Shown: piece by piece, positions 1-12,300 of the stretch | Position numbering within the stretch: the first letter of the stretch is position 1 | How the letters are laid out: every line of letters starts with the position of its first letter | NCBI GenBank assembly: GCA_029378245.1 | Contig: JARKIF010000110.1 | Location: 47,196 to 111,195 of the forward strand | DNA length: 64,000 nt | Source of the DNA: Roridomyces roridus | Taxonomy: Eukaryota > Basidiomycota > Agaricomycetes > Agaricales > Mycenaceae | Direction of reading: 5' to 3' | The notes under the pieces: model-generated | What the model was told of the DNA's origin: nothing | Databases searched by the model: none | The model's input: the letters and a program-made list of their open reading frames with translations, nothing else | Program-made: the position numbers and the translations under genes

Positions 1-241
1 GGGGGACCGCATCATGTATCCGGACCTCATGATTGCAGGAGAGATGCAAGTAAGAGTGATTTGTTTGCGACTTGAATCCTCCTCCCACTGACGAGATTCA
101 CTAGTGGTTCATCGCTGGCTTCGGCAGAGATAGCGAGGAGTGGAAGGACATTGAGACGTGGCAAGGCGGAAGATGGGGGAAATTGGTGGACGACTTGAAG
201 AAGTATGAAGGGCCTCCAGAGGAAGGGCCAGTCGACAATTG
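1..241 (+). CDS. Glutathione S-transferase, etherase-like fungal class, 3' end only (partial)
   Basis: This is the C-terminal end of a GST cut by the window edge. The last two exons are visible, separated by an intron at about 50-104 (GTAAGA...ACTAG). The downstream exon carries the family block EEWKDIETWQGGRWG and ends in EGPVDN before the stop. The next gene has the same intron position and almost the same C-terminus, so this is the first visible member of a tandem array. Substrate and activity cannot be judged because the catalytic N-terminal thioredoxin fold lies outside the window. Confidence 0.85.
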
Positions 242-418
242 AGTAGTCTTCCATTCGTCGACGAGCATCAGGAATGCAGCATCGTGCACAGAGGCCTGTT
301 CTTCGTGGTGGCAAGTGGAAGATCAAATGACACAGACGCGGCTCGGGCCGCTTGGCTTCTTTCGCTGCTTCGAGCATCATGATGACTAGCTCTCCGCAGC
401 GCGACTTGACTTGAGACC

Positions 419-1333
419 ATGCCCACAGAGCCTATACTTTTCTACGACATCCCTTCCAACGCTCCTGGTGTGGCATGGTCAAATAACGCTTGGATAATTC
501 GGTGCGCACCATGGGACCTGCGTATAAATCAGAATCTAACACCGTGCAGGTATGCTCTCAACTTGAAAGGCCTGGTATGCAGAATCGCCTCCGGTGATTA
601 TCTTGTTGAACAACTGTAGGCGTACAAAACAATTTGGGTTGAATTCTCCGAGATCGCCGACACCTTGAAGGCCATCGGCGCCGAGCCGTCCATGATACGC
701 AAAGATGGCAGCCCGTTCTACAGTATACCTGTCATTCAGGACCCCAACACTGGGACTACCGTCAGCGAGAGTCTGCGCATCGCGGCGTATTTGGACGCGG
801 CTTACCCAGAAACCCATAAGTTGGTGCCTGCGGGAACATACACGCTGCAGAAGGGCTTCCGCTTCGGCTACGACTCTGCAACAGGTGGCTCAATTCAGTT
901 CATCATGCCTGCCGTGGCACATATCTTGCGGCCTCGCAGCGCCGAGTACTTTGTGCGGGCCCGTGAAGAAGAGTTTCAGAAGAAATTGAATGAGGTGACA
1001 CCGACTGGTGAGGAGCGCGAAGTGGCGTGGAACAAGTTCAAGATGGGTTTCGAGAGAGTTGCCAAGTGGATGAAGGAGGGCGAGCCGTACATCATGGGGG
1101 AGAGCATCACGTATTCGGACCTCGTGATCGCAGCAGAGATGCAAGTAAGGACAATCTATTGTGGCCTGAATCCTCTGCTTAACGAGATGCAACAGTGGTT
1201 CAGGGCTGCTTTTGGCAAAGAGAGCGAAGAGTGGAAGGACATTGAGACGTGGCAAGGCGGACGATGGGCGAAATTGGTCAGCGCCTTGAAGAAATACGAA
1301 GGGCCTCCGGAGGAAGGGCCTGTCGACAATTGA
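419..1333 (+). CDS. Glutathione S-transferase, LigE/FuA-like fungal class (tandem copy 2)
   Basis: Four exons (419-501, 550-574, 620-1144, 1196-1333) splice to a 256-residue protein, which is normal for a cytosolic GST. The N-terminal thioredoxin-like domain begins LFYDIPSNAPGVAWS, with the serine-rich SNNAW segment where this class places its glutathione-activating serine. The cis-proline region is IPVIQDPNTG. The all-alpha C-terminal domain ends with a WKDIETWQGGRWAKL block. The YDIP...RYALN..GL pattern is typical of fungal etherase-like GSTs related to bacterial LigE, a class linked to detoxification and aromatic ether chemistry. Substrate is unknown. The class assignment is from memory of the family; the GST call itself is firm. 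Confidence 0.88.
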
Positions 1334-2019
1334 GTTCATAATCTTCAACAAATGAAGACTTGATCAAGCAGGGAGTAAACGCAAGAAGGTTTGGAGTCAC
1401 CGGTGATTGGGTACCATTCCACATACCCATTCGTCGCGAATGAGGTATTCACCTTACCCAAAATGGTCGTGAATTACCGGAATGACAAGGGGGACAGGTT
1501 TTGAGAGACGTGCGAGTAAACAGGGTCGACAACGGCCCCGAAAGTACTAGACGGTCCCGAACGTGCCCGTGTAAAGAGTGCGCGGATGACCGATTCAATG
1601 GGGATGCAGCTGACGACTTCCGAATGCGGTTGAGACGAGTAGAAGGATATCGAAAATGTTGGCATCAACCAAGTTCAGAACCAAGTTGATGGCCATTGCA
1701 AGTAAGTATTGGAGAAATATCAAGATCCAACAGAGAAAGACTATCGTGTAAGACGGTAAGAGACACCACTCGTGATCCATACTACTTATTTCTGCAGTAC
1801 TGGTTACGCACCTCCCACAGTTCAAATAGAGATGCTGACAGATCCAAAGGTCTGATCGGCCTCACTCACCCTTAGCCATGTAACGAACGCGCTTCTCGAC
1901 GGTCAGCACGGTCAGGCTGGACGCGGCCTTCCTAAGCTGCTGGCTTCTGCTGACTTGAACTGAATTATAAAACTCGAGAGACAGCGAGTAACCTTGAACC
2001 AAGTTAACTCACTTTGAAG
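1334..2019. other. Intergenic spacer between tandem GST genes
   Basis: About 690 bp separate GST copies 2 and 3. I see no open frame resembling a GST, no tRNA and no clear repeat. The only feature I can name is a TATA-like element close to the downstream gene, listed separately. Confidence 0.6.
1966..1972 (+). promoter_or_regulatory. TATA-like box upstream of GST copy 3
   Basis: TATAAAA lies 48 bp upstream of the ATG at 2020. This is a plausible spacing for a core promoter of an inducible fungal gene, but it rests on the motif alone. Confidence 0.35.
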
Positions 2020-2936
2020 ATGGCCACTGAACCCATAGTGTTCTACGACATTCCCTCGTACGCGCCGGGTTGTGCTATATCTGGGAACACATGGATAACA
2101 AGGTTTGTTAAATTTTATAGGCGCGGCGATTCAACATACTCAACGAAATCAGATATTCCTTAAACTTCAAAGGCTTGGTGGGAAAGCCAACATCGCTAGA
2201 ACCTGTAAAAAATTAACACACTCTCCAGGCCTTCAAGACTATGTGGGTCGAAATCCCGGACATAGGTGACCTTTGCCAAAAAATCGGCGCAGCGCCATCC
2301 GCGATCAACGAAGACGGGAGCCCGTACTACACCCTGCCCGTCATCCAGGATCCCAACACAGGAGCAGTGATCGCAGACTCGCTGAAGATTGCTTCATACC
2401 TCGACGAAACCTACCCAGACACTCCCAGATTGCTCCCACCAGGGACGCGCGCTCTGCAGAAAGGCTTCCGCGCAGGAGTCGAAGCCAGCGCAGTGCCAGG
2501 ATCGCTTGCATTCATGCTACCCGCAATGGTGCAGATTCTGATGCCCCGGAGCGCTGAGTATTTCGTGCGCACGCGGGAGGCGAGTCTGGGGCACAAGCTC
2601 AGTGAGCTGTCGCCGACCAGCGAGACGCGTGAAGCGGCATGGAAAAAGTTTGAATCGGGCTTCGGGAAGGTCAGTTCGTGGATGGACGACGACGGGGTGT
2701 TTTTCATGGGGGATACTGTGAGTCTAGCGGATTTTGCTGTTGCTGGCATTATGCAGGTAAGTGTCGAGATTTATCGGCAGAATCCAGCTCAATACTCGCA
2801 GTGGTTCCGGAGCGTCTTGGGGCGTGAAAGCGCGGAGTGGAAGGATATAGAGACATGGCATGGAGGGAGATGGGCTAAACTTGTCAGCGCCTTGCAAAGA
2901 TACGAAGGTCCCGTCGAGAAAGGGCCACAAGATTGA
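2020..2936 (+). CDS. Glutathione S-transferase, LigE/FuA-like fungal class (tandem copy 3)
   Basis: Exons 2020-2102, 2153-2177, 2229-2756 and 2802-2936 splice to 256 residues. Intron positions are identical to copy 2, so the two arose by tandem duplication. The thioredoxin domain starts VFYDIPSYAPG. The segment around the expected catalytic serine reads SGNTWITRYSLN, and the cis-proline loop is LPVIQDPNTG. The C-terminal helical domain ends WKDIETWHGGRWAKL. The gene converges on an F-box-like gene whose stop is 24 bp away, an arrangement repeated at 23.4-25.2 kb. Tandem GSTs in wood- and litter-decay fungi are usually associated with xenobiotic handling; that role is inference here. Confidence 0.9.
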
Positions 2937-2960
2937 TAAAAATAAAATACATCAGTTTTT

Positions 2961-3918
2961 CTAAGAATTCTTCTCGGCCTTTGCTTGATCCCAAAAGCGA
3001 TCTGGGTCAAGTACGCTTTCGCAAAACAGAGTAAGCTCTTTCCATCGCCGGCGTTTGTGTAGAATACTGAAGCGGTTGTCAATCTGTTGCACCTGATTCG
3101 ACAAGGCACTTTGCTCCTCCCCGTGCAAGCGGGTGGTAATGACGATCTGCTGCAGCTTCGGGGACCTGAGAACATTCCTGAACAGAGATTCATGGATGTG
3201 TTTGTGGACACCCATGCCAATGGAAAGTCGAGTGAGCTTATTGAGCTCGGGAAACTCGGTCCAGATGGAAGCCGGTGCACCGACGCAGTGCAGGCGTTCG
3301 ATCTGGTGGAAAAGTCGATGTACCGCCGGATAGAAGTGCAGCAGTGCATTCCAATTCGCCCGGTCAAACTCGGCCAACGTCAGGTCGACCAAACGCGTGT
3401 GAGTGGCTACACTCTGGGTGCTTGATATCGCGTGCTGGAGGACATACGAGTGACAGGCGAGCGAGCGGACACTGGTGCACGCCCTAAGCTGGGTTAGCGT
3501 CCCGAGAATCAACCAGGGTCAAGCCATCGAACCTGATGATTTCCATAGAGGCGCGTGCATGGTGTTGGACGGGGCCGGAGCAGATAGTCCACAGTGCATG
3601 GACTTTCTGAATGAACTCCGGGTACTGTGCGATGAAGTTCAAAAACGCGACAAGTTGGCGCTTGTTTTGCAGGACGACTACGCCGGGAAACATCTCGACG
3701 CGGACCAAGGCATTTATCGACTTGTTGGTGAGGAGAAGGGACCGATATGCCTCTTGCGAACAGCTTGCCGCAGAGCTCAGGATCTGCAGCCCAATCTCGA
3801 CCGGTAGCTCGAGGAATAGGAAAGGCCGATACGACGCATCCAAGAGATGCGTGAATTTTGGGCGGACGACGTGGTCAGGGTTAAGATGAACTTTCGGCCA
3901 CAAAGTTAGAAACGGCAT
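2961..3918 (-). CDS. F-box-like protein (intact copy)
   Basis: Two exons (3918-3533 and 3483-2961) joined across a 49-bp intron give 302 residues. The N-terminal third contains FLELPVEIGLQILSSA, an F-box-like LP.E...IL pattern, followed by YRSLLLTNKSI. The rest is a leucine-rich region typical of basidiomycete F-box relatives that score positions along repeated helices. Such proteins usually act as substrate receptors of SCF ubiquitin ligases through Skp1; no target can be named. A second copy with the same layout is at 24.3-25.2 kb. The divergent neighbour starts 60 bp upstream. Confidence 0.7.
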
Positions 3919-3978
3919 GGGTGATGACCGAAAGCAAAGAGCAGTTTGTGCGGCGTTGATGGCGGCAACTCAGTCTTG

Positions 3979-6681
3979 ATGGACGAACCTTCGTCTTCCA
4001 AACACAAAAGGTCGCGCAAAGATGACCCAGATCGCAAGCACAAGAAACGCAGCAAGCACGACGACGACGACGCTCACCGGAAACACAAAAAATCCAAGAA
4101 GCAGAAACTAGAAATAGTGGACGATGACGCAGACGACGAGATGTGGGTCGAGAAGAATATCGACATGGACGGCGAACGCGTACGTTTTCACGCGTCTTGC
4201 ACTCTCCCTTGCAATCTCATTAATGTTCATTAGCCACTGGCTACGACTATCCCGACCGCGGAAAGCTTGAAGTTGACTTCTGCAGCCTTGTCGAAACGCA
4301 CAGGCCCACCGCTGCCGTCGACCGCCTCTACGGAAACAACGTTGAAACGCGATGACTGGATGCTCTATCCAACTTCCGAGCCCACCCTACCAGCCGCTAC
4401 TCCCCCTCCCCGCGCAAAACTACCTCCCGGAGAGGAATCGCTGACCGAGGACTACGGCGAATCATCGGGCAGCCAACGGACACTAGGTGGCGGCGTGGAT
4501 TTCTTCGCCAACCTCGGTACAGATATTAAGAAACGCCCGCGAACGGATGGACCAGACCCCGACAAAGTGAGGGCTTTTGGTGTATTCCAATATTGTGCTA
4601 ACTGTAGCTACATAGCCGATTATCAGCTCCAGAGAGCTCAATCCCGATATCAAGGAGGGTAAAGCTTTCGACCGGGATGCCCCTCCTCCGCCCCCGAAGG
4701 CAGTGACTGCTGGTGGTCCAGGTTCTCAATGGCGGATGATGCGGCTGAAGCGCGTATACGAGACGGCAGAGGAGGAAGGTCTCCCTATCGAGAAAGTGGC
4801 GCTTGACCGCTTTGGCTCGCTGGAAGCATTCGAGGAGGCGAAGGAGGAGCGTCGGATTCTTGATGAGCGTGAGGGCAAGCGGGGCCGAAGCGAGCGCAAT
4901 ACTGGCGGTAACGACGGCGAGAAGCGGTTCATGTTCACGGATGTCGGTGGCAGTGGTGCTTCAAGCCGCAGCTCGTCTTTCAGGCGACCTGGAGGCTACG
5001 GGGACAGTGGGCCGTCTACACCAACTCCCGGAGCGCCAGCCGCAAATCGCCGAGTGGACTCGCTGCGCCTGCCCTCGCAAGTCGGGTCACCCTTGGCTCG
5101 TTCCCACACGCCTATCCCCTCCGTCATGACTCCTCCCCTTGGCAATTCCAAGGGCCGTGCATTGTCTCCGTCCTCCTTGAACCGTTTGCAGGCAAAGGTG
5201 CTGCGTGCCAAGCTGATGGGCACACCCGATGCTGATGCGCTTGAGCGGGAATATGAGGCCGAGTCCCGAAAGGCTAATGGTGGAGGTTCCGACGGGGGTG
5301 TTCGCACCAAAGTCGAGGTTCTGCCGACTTTGGATGGACAGGGGCGTCTTTACGATCTGGGTCATGGTGCTGTAGAAGAGCAGACCGCTCCCGGGAATCG
5401 GAAAAAGAAAGAAAAGGTGTGCTCGATTTCTGACTTGTTACATTCGTTGACCATAAGCCCTTAGTTCGAGACGCACGATCCCAAGACTGGAGAGATTCTA
5501 CGGTACAATGCCAACGACGATACGACAACACTGGGTGATATGCTTCGACAAGAACGATTCGGTGGAGGCATGGCAGATCAAAAGAATCTGGACGCAGAAT
5601 TTGCGCGGTCGATTATGAGCGACGGGAAATTCGAGGTCAGTGCTTCTGACAAGTTCATTTCAATGCATTCTAAAATCACTTCAGAACGACCTGGAATACA
5701 TGGACGACAATGCGGCCAAACTGGGACGGCAGAAGATGCGAACAGATGCCATGAAGCGGCAGTTTGCTGTTCATGGTATGTCTGACATCCTTTCTCTCTC
5801 TTATCTAAAACGCCCATAGATTATAAGCGGACGCAAAAGGCTTTGGCAGAGTGTCATTTTTGTTTTGGCGAGGACGACAGTCCACCCAAATGTCCCGTCG
5901 TTGCCATGGGCACGCGTGTCTACCTTTCTTGCACAACCAACGAGGAGCTGGTCAATGGACATTGTCTTATTGTGCCGATACAACATCATCTCAATATGCT
6001 CGAAGCAGACGATGAAGTTTGGGATGAAGTCCGGGTAAGTTTCTTCGAGCAGCATTTTCGACGCTCACTGAGCCATCCATTAGAACTTTATGAAATGTTT
6101 GATGCGCATGTTCGCCGAAGAAGATCAGGGGGTCATCTTCTACGAAACGGTCATTTCGCTGAAATGGCAAAAACACACGGTTATCGAGTGTGTCCCGCTG
6201 CCTTGGGCTCAATACGAGGATATTCCTCAGTACTTCAAGGAGTCGATTTTGGCTTCTGAAGCAGAGTGGTCTCAACACAAGAAATTGATAGATTTCTCGC
6301 GGAGACCGGGTGGCTTCAGACGCGCCATGGTTCCCAATCTGCCTTACTTTATGGTCCAGTTTGACCACAAAGGCGAGAAGGGCTATGGGCATGTCATTGA
6401 GGGCACTGGAGACATGACAGCGGAAGATGGGGGACTGGAGGAAGGGGAGAAGGGCGGTGGCGAGTTTCCCAGGTCAGTATTCATTCGATTGCTTGCTTGT
6501 TTCTTCTCATGAATCCGCCAGTTATTTTGCTGGTGAAATTATTGGTAACGTGCTAGAGCTGGAACCGCGGAAGTGGCGGCGGCCAAAACGCATCGATTTT
6601 TGGAGCAACAAGGAGCGCGTGTCTCAGTTCAGGAAAAAGTACGACAAGTTTGACTGGACAGGGATGATTGGGAAGGAGTAG
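3979..6681 (+). CDS. cwf19: CWF19-like spliceosome-associated protein (CWF19L2/Cwf19 family)
   Basis: Eight exons with seven short introns give a protein of roughly 780 residues. The N-terminus is a lysine-rich tract (KHKRSRKDDPDRKHKKRSK). The middle holds a charged helical segment beginning WRMMRLKRVYETAEEEG. The C-terminal CwfJ domains are clear: AECHFCFGEDD, then NGHCLIVPIQHHLNML and, near the end, WSNKERVSQFRKKYDKFDW. Cwf19 proteins associate with late spliceosomes and intron-lariat turnover. The HxL.P.QHH block resembles a HIT-type motif. I chose the ATG at 3979; an in-frame ATG at 3946 would add 11 residues with no family resemblance. Confidence 0.92.
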
Positions 6682-6775
6682 TCTGTTGTATCATGTATTG
6701 GCTTTCGGATCACGATTGAGATTTGCACCTCTTTCTCATCCAACGCGTCTCGTCGCGTCCATTCTGTTCTGAAAC

Positions 6776-8946
6776 ATGTCAAATGACGCTCTCGCTGAAC
6801 GAATCAAGGAGCAGCTGCCCGAAATCGCGTCGGAAGAGGCGATACTCGCGGAATGTAAGTGACTGCATGTCGCGATGCTGAAAGCACCGTTCATGCTCAC
6901 CAGGCGTTAACCTGTGCAAGAACTACAACGTATCCGCCGAAGATTTGAGATTCAAGATCGAGGCGCTCAAGTTTGGTCAAAAAGGAGTCACCCACTTGAC
7001 CCTCGACACACTCGCTACTCTCAAGACGATATTGCAGCGCGAGCGTGCTGCCCAGTCAGCAAGCAGAGCTCAGCCGCGCTCCTCACTCGCAATCAACTTT
7101 AACTTCAACCGCAGAAATGCCCCACCTAGGCCTGCTGCCACCGCGCCGCACGTCAAGCCTGAGCCAACCGATGGCGGGTTGCAATCGAAACCTGGGCCGA
7201 GCACGGTGGTGTTCCGAGGACCAAGTTCCTCCGAGGAAGCAAGGAAAAAGCGCGCCTGTGCGTGTTTCTACTACCTTTCTTTCCTCTGCTCACTGGCGCA
7301 ACTAGACCGTTATATGCACGAGAAGCTCTCCGCGCGCGGCGATGGTACGTGTCCACTCTCTGGCGCGTGTTATATCTCACTCCTAGACAGCTCTCGACGA
7401 ACGAATCGATGAATTCGCGGAACGAATTCGCGAGCACTACGATATTGCCGACATTAGCGACCCGTCTGGCTCGACGTCTGTGCGTGCCCACTTCATCATT
7501 GTATTGTCCGGGACCCTCATTGAAACGCGTACAGGAGGAAGTCACCGTCGTGGGGCGCATAGTCCAGGACGACGATGCCGCCGACGACTCGTCAAAACTC
7601 GTGGAAGGCGGAATTGCGCTCGAAAGCTCTCGGAATTTGGGACAAGGATCCCGCGTCCCATTGCGTTTCGATTCGGATTTGCGAATACGCGGCGGGGTGC
7701 AAGGCGGTGGGAGCAGCATATTTTTCCCCGGCGCCATTGCAGCGTTGCGTGGAAAGAACGGCGGCGGTGGCTACTTCCAGGTCTCAGAGGTGCTGACAGT
7801 ACGCGTCTTTATTTCTACACATGTGCTCTCCTTGACTCCATCTAGCTCCCTCCTCTCCTTCCAACGCCAGACGCGAAAAGCGAGTCAGAGAGCGACTCTC
7901 CGTTCTCGGTGGTCATCGCCAGCGGTCCTTTCACCTCTGACCAGGATCTCAACTTTCAAGTGTTCAACAAGTTCATGGCGAAACTTGCTGCCCACAAGCC
8001 CGCGGTCATCATTCTAGTGCGTTTAGCACAGCTCCCCGTTTTGCCTGGTCTGAAGTACAAGCTAGATGGGTCCCTTTCTTGATGCCCTGCACCCATCCAT
8101 CAAGGCGGGGGACATAGATATCCCTCCGCAGAAGCTCTTCCGCGTGCGGTTTTTGAAGCCGCTCAAGGAATGCTTGAAAGCGGTCTCAGGAAGCATTGCG
8201 CTCATTATCCCGAGCGTGCGCGATATCATCAGCGATCATGCAGTATTCCCGCAATGCGAGTTACCAGCTACATACACGGATGACCCCGACTCTGTATGTC
8301 GTTGCGTTTATCCTTGCACCGTCACGCTCATTCGTTCCCTAGCCGATCCATCTGTTGCCGAACCCAGCGACGTTCACCCTCAATGGCATCACGTTCGGGG
8401 CAACAAGCGCGGATGTGCTGTTCCACCTGAAGAAGGGGGAGTTTGGGAAGCGTGGCCAAGAGGTCGAACCGACTCCTGTGATGCCGGACGACGTAGTAAA
8501 CGACCCGATGACGAATTTGTGCCGCCACTTGCTTCAGCAGCGCTCGTACGTTGTCCAAACGCGTCCATTCGCATGACTCAGGCGCAACGTAGATTCTATC
8601 CCGTGTTCCCCGTACCCCTGGACGGCGCGAATGAGGTGATCCTTGATGTTTCACACTGGGACGGTCTGCGCATGGGCGTCGACGACGACGACCAAGGCGC
8701 GCCGGAGAGTGCACCCGATGTCCTCATCTTGCCCAGTCGGTTCAAGCAGTTCTCCAAAGTGAGTTACATTCATGCGTGGTTGACTTGCTATTAAAAACAG
8801 TATAGACGGTGTACGGAACGATGGCTCTGAACCCGTCCTTTGTATACAAAGGCTCGTACATTGTGTTGGACGTGGCGGCGCGTGGCCCGGAGACGGAAAG
8901 TACCAGGACACGTCTCTCTGCGCGTATAGAAAAGATCGAGGGGTGA
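6776..8946 (+). CDS. POL12: DNA polymerase alpha-primase B subunit
   Basis: A multi-exon gene encoding about 590 residues. The N-terminal helical domain (EQLPEIASEEAILAEC) precedes a low-complexity linker. The OB-fold region follows with EEVTVVGRIVQDD. The inactive phosphoesterase domain is recognisable from VVIASGPFTSDQDLNF, MGPFLDA and LIIPSVRDI. The C-terminal part reads NPATFTLNGITFGATSADV and PDVLILPSRFKQFSK. The B subunit tethers polymerase alpha to primase and the replisome and has no catalytic activity itself. The gene converges on DAD1, with stop codons about 50 bp apart. Confidence 0.92.
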
Positions 8947-8999
8947 TCTGTGTTGTTGCATTTAAGTTTTGTACATGTATCTACGCGTTGTTCACTTAC

Positions 9000-9260
9000 C
9001 TATCGTGTCGTGGATGCCGCCGCTGTGGCCACAGCACCCTGTTCCTCTCCGCCGTCTCCGTATGAGCGCATCAGCTGATAAAAGCTGCCCCACAGCTCTG
9101 CGATGGTCGAGTACTCCTTGGTCATGGAGAGGACCTCTTCGAGCTTGCGGTTGAGGTCATTCGTGGAAGTCAAGAGGTCGTCAAACTCGGAGGTGATGAT
9201 GCCAGTGAGACGCTGCCGCTCCTGGTCAAAGAAAGAGGGTTCGTCGTCGTGGTGGGACAT
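9000..9260 (-). CDS. DAD1: DASH complex subunit Dad1
   Basis: A single-exon 86-residue protein of the size expected for Dad1. It has the short conserved helical core FFDQERQRLTGIITSEFDD, then NDLNRKLEEVL and STIAELWGSFY. The last 15 or so residues are a low-complexity tail of glycine, alanine and threonine. Dad1 is part of the ten-subunit DASH/Dam1 ring that couples fungal kinetochores to spindle microtubules. A second DASH subunit, Dam1, is encoded 16 kb away in this window. Confidence 0.85.
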   Translation of the reverse strand: MSHHDDEPSFFDQERQRLTGIITSEFDDLLTSTNDLNRKLEEVLSMTKEYSTIAELWGSFYQLMRSYGDGGEEQGAVATAAASTTR

Positions 9261-9382
9261 AAGAGCGCGTTATTTGTTCAATCCAAACAAGAATAAATGA
9301 TACAAAAATTCCAGATCCAATAATGTGTACAAGTGTAGTAGCAATAGTTACCAGTAATACAGAGTTCACGAAAGCAATCCAA

Positions 9383-12300
9383 CTACAGGAATCCGCTTTC
9401 CTGAAGTAGCCGGGCCATCTTTTCGTCCTCCCGTTCCCTGGGTTCCCGCTCCAGACTGATATTCCAGAACCGCTCGCTGAACTCTCGCGAGTCGCTCAGC
9501 GCAGAAAGTGACTCCTCGATGTACGCTTGAATCGAAGGAATGACATGGAAGTTGTACGGTCCCTGCCACCGTTTTATATCGTTGATCACCTCTGACGCTC
9601 TTTGCCGCTTCCGGAAATTGACAAGGGACCCAGGAAGATTGTCCGGATTTCCATCCTGGACGAATTGAAGATCCGTGAGGAAGACACCTGGGAATCGTTA
9701 GAAAAACAGGACGAGGAGGTTTCGTAGAAAGATTCACCAATGAAGGGGACGCATGGGGGGACAACCGAAGTCATCACTTGGCGATACTGCTTGAAGTTCT
9801 TCTCGCTCAAAATCGTCATTTCGCAAGCATGGAACTGCGCCATGTATCTTGCATTGACTTGCTCCCACGTCCGCTTCAGCCGTCGGATGGGTGGTGTGTT
9901 GAGCCCGGCCGTGATAGCAGACATCGTCGAGAAGTTGTTCATGAGGCGACAACGCTGCAAAACCATCAATCTCATACGACGATCTGGGAGAAGACACGCA
10001 CGTCGGCAACGCTGATAAGATGCTTCATGGCGGCAGCCCTCCGCCGTGAATCCTCTTTGCTGAGAATACAATCCGCGACCCAGCCAGCGAGCTAGTTTTC
10101 CGGTCAGTGTTGCCAATGCGTTACGCAACGCAGGAGACGCACCTTGTTGCTGGTCTGGATAACAACGGTAATATTATCGACGTTCTCAGTCCTCTGCTCT
10201 CTCGCTCGCTGAAGACACTCCATGGGCCGAATACGCTGGTACAGCTGACTCTCCATCATCGTCAACTGCCTAGCAAGCTCCAGTGGCTCAATGTCCAATA
10301 GTTTGAGCTTCTTGTTTGTTTTGGGAACGATTGGCGGAGGGGGCACGCCTTGAGGAGCGGTAACCGTCCTGATGATGGTGCCACCGTCATCCTTTTGCTG
10401 TTTTGAATAGAATCAGTCAAGTTCACGTCCAGTTGACTTGACACAACTCACCGTCCGTTCAATTAATATCAGAAGTTGTTTCGCGGCCGGGAACCTCGCA
10501 ACCTCTTCGGTCGTGATGAACTCCTTCATACGATCGAGGATGAAAAGGTCATCCTTCTCGAGCACATCGTCATCCACGACAATGGATTTCAAAGTGTTGA
10601 GAACCCGAACTTGGATAACGTGCTGCTTGAGCTTGCCCCAGTCTTCGCGTTCGGCCGGTGTGAGCTTGGGCGGAGGCTGAATCCAGAAGCGTTGAACGAG
10701 CAGATCGAATAGATCATCCACAGTCGTGAACGATTTGAAGGTCATCAGGAAGGTCTTAATGAATGACGGATCTCCTTGCTCGTGGGCTGTTAGACGCTCG
10801 ACCAACGCAGGCACCGTCCCTCCACGGATTGAACCGTCGGGCTCAATCTGAATTTCCGTTGGACTATAGGATGGTTGGAGGTACCAAGGTTTCGGCGGAG
10901 CCTCGGGTTCGGGAGGAGCTGGTAAACTATTTGCGTATTCGCTACCCAAAAGTTTTGCCAGTTTGCTGTTGCCTGAAGGACGAGATTTCTTGGAGTTGAC
11001 TGTTGGAACACGATTTTAGCAACGAGAGATGGAATGCAAGCCGTTTACCCACAGTCATCGTCCATAAGTGGGCTAGGGTCTAGGTCATTGTCTCGGAAAC
11101 CAGACGAGTCGGGCGAAATGTTGTCGTCGAAATCATCGGCTTCGTCGTTGAGCGTGGTGGTCCCATTAGACGGATACCGCGTGGAATCGAAAGACTCGGG
11201 CGGCAAACGAGCTTTGCGAGGCAATTCAAATGCCATGTCTATACCCACCATGTCGCCCTGAGGATCGGACTCCATAAAGGTTGACATGGGCCGTAATGAA
11301 CCGCCAAGCTGAGTGTCGATGACGCTAAAACGAGACATCCGCCATTCGATAGATCCATTGTAGTCGCCTTGATCCATGTCTGCTTGTTCATGACCGACAG
11401 CAAGAAGGGCCTCAAACGTTTCATTCACGACCCCAAGATTAGCCTTGAGGGACGTGGACGAAGCGTTCAGGTAGTCAAAGTTGAGGTCCCGCGAAGAGTG
11501 TCCGAGTTCCAGCGATTGAACAGTGAGCAGAATTGAAGTGCTCTCGTCGTATAGGGATTGCATTGCCGTTTCCAGTGTCCGGATGAGTGACCTCGCTCTG
11601 TCGACAGTCTGGGCATACATCTCATTCGGCCCCGGAACGGTGCTTTGACGAATGCCGTCGATGTCGACGTGCCGCGCCACGTGAACGTTGGTGGCAAAGG
11701 CAAGGTAAGAAGACATCCGAGTGACGAGATTCTGAGTATATGTCCGGATAAGTTCGGCTGTTCGATAATCAATAGACGTCAGAATTTGATTTCAAAGTGG
11801 ACGCACCAGCGTTGTCGTTTGGAGCGGCAGTAACCTGTTCCAGGAGTGAGATATGGCGGTCCAGCTCTTGTGCGTAGGCTCCCAAGTCATTGACAACGTC
11901 GGCACTCAGGGCCTCTATTGGAGCATTCTCCTCGTCGAGAGACACCCATCCAAAGCCCTTCCAACTCCCGGCAGCACCGGCTCCGACAAGGCCGAGGCCA
12001 ATATTGGCAGTCGAAAATACCGCGTGTAGACGCTTGAGTGATTTGGGTGAACTCGTGGACGGGTGTTGCAGCCGTTGGACCTCAAGGACGAAGGACAGAA
12101 CCGCTCTCTCAAGTTCCTCTGCATCAAGCTCGATACGGTCCAGAGTGTCCGTTACCGTGGAGCCAGCGTCGTACTGGAGGGCACGGGCTGACAGAACCAG
12201 CCGCGACAGCGTTGCCGTTACCTTGCGTTGAGCGGGTTTGAGAGGAGATGTCGCAGTGGAAGCTTTGGTGTCTCGCATAGAACGGGGTAGAACGTGGGGA

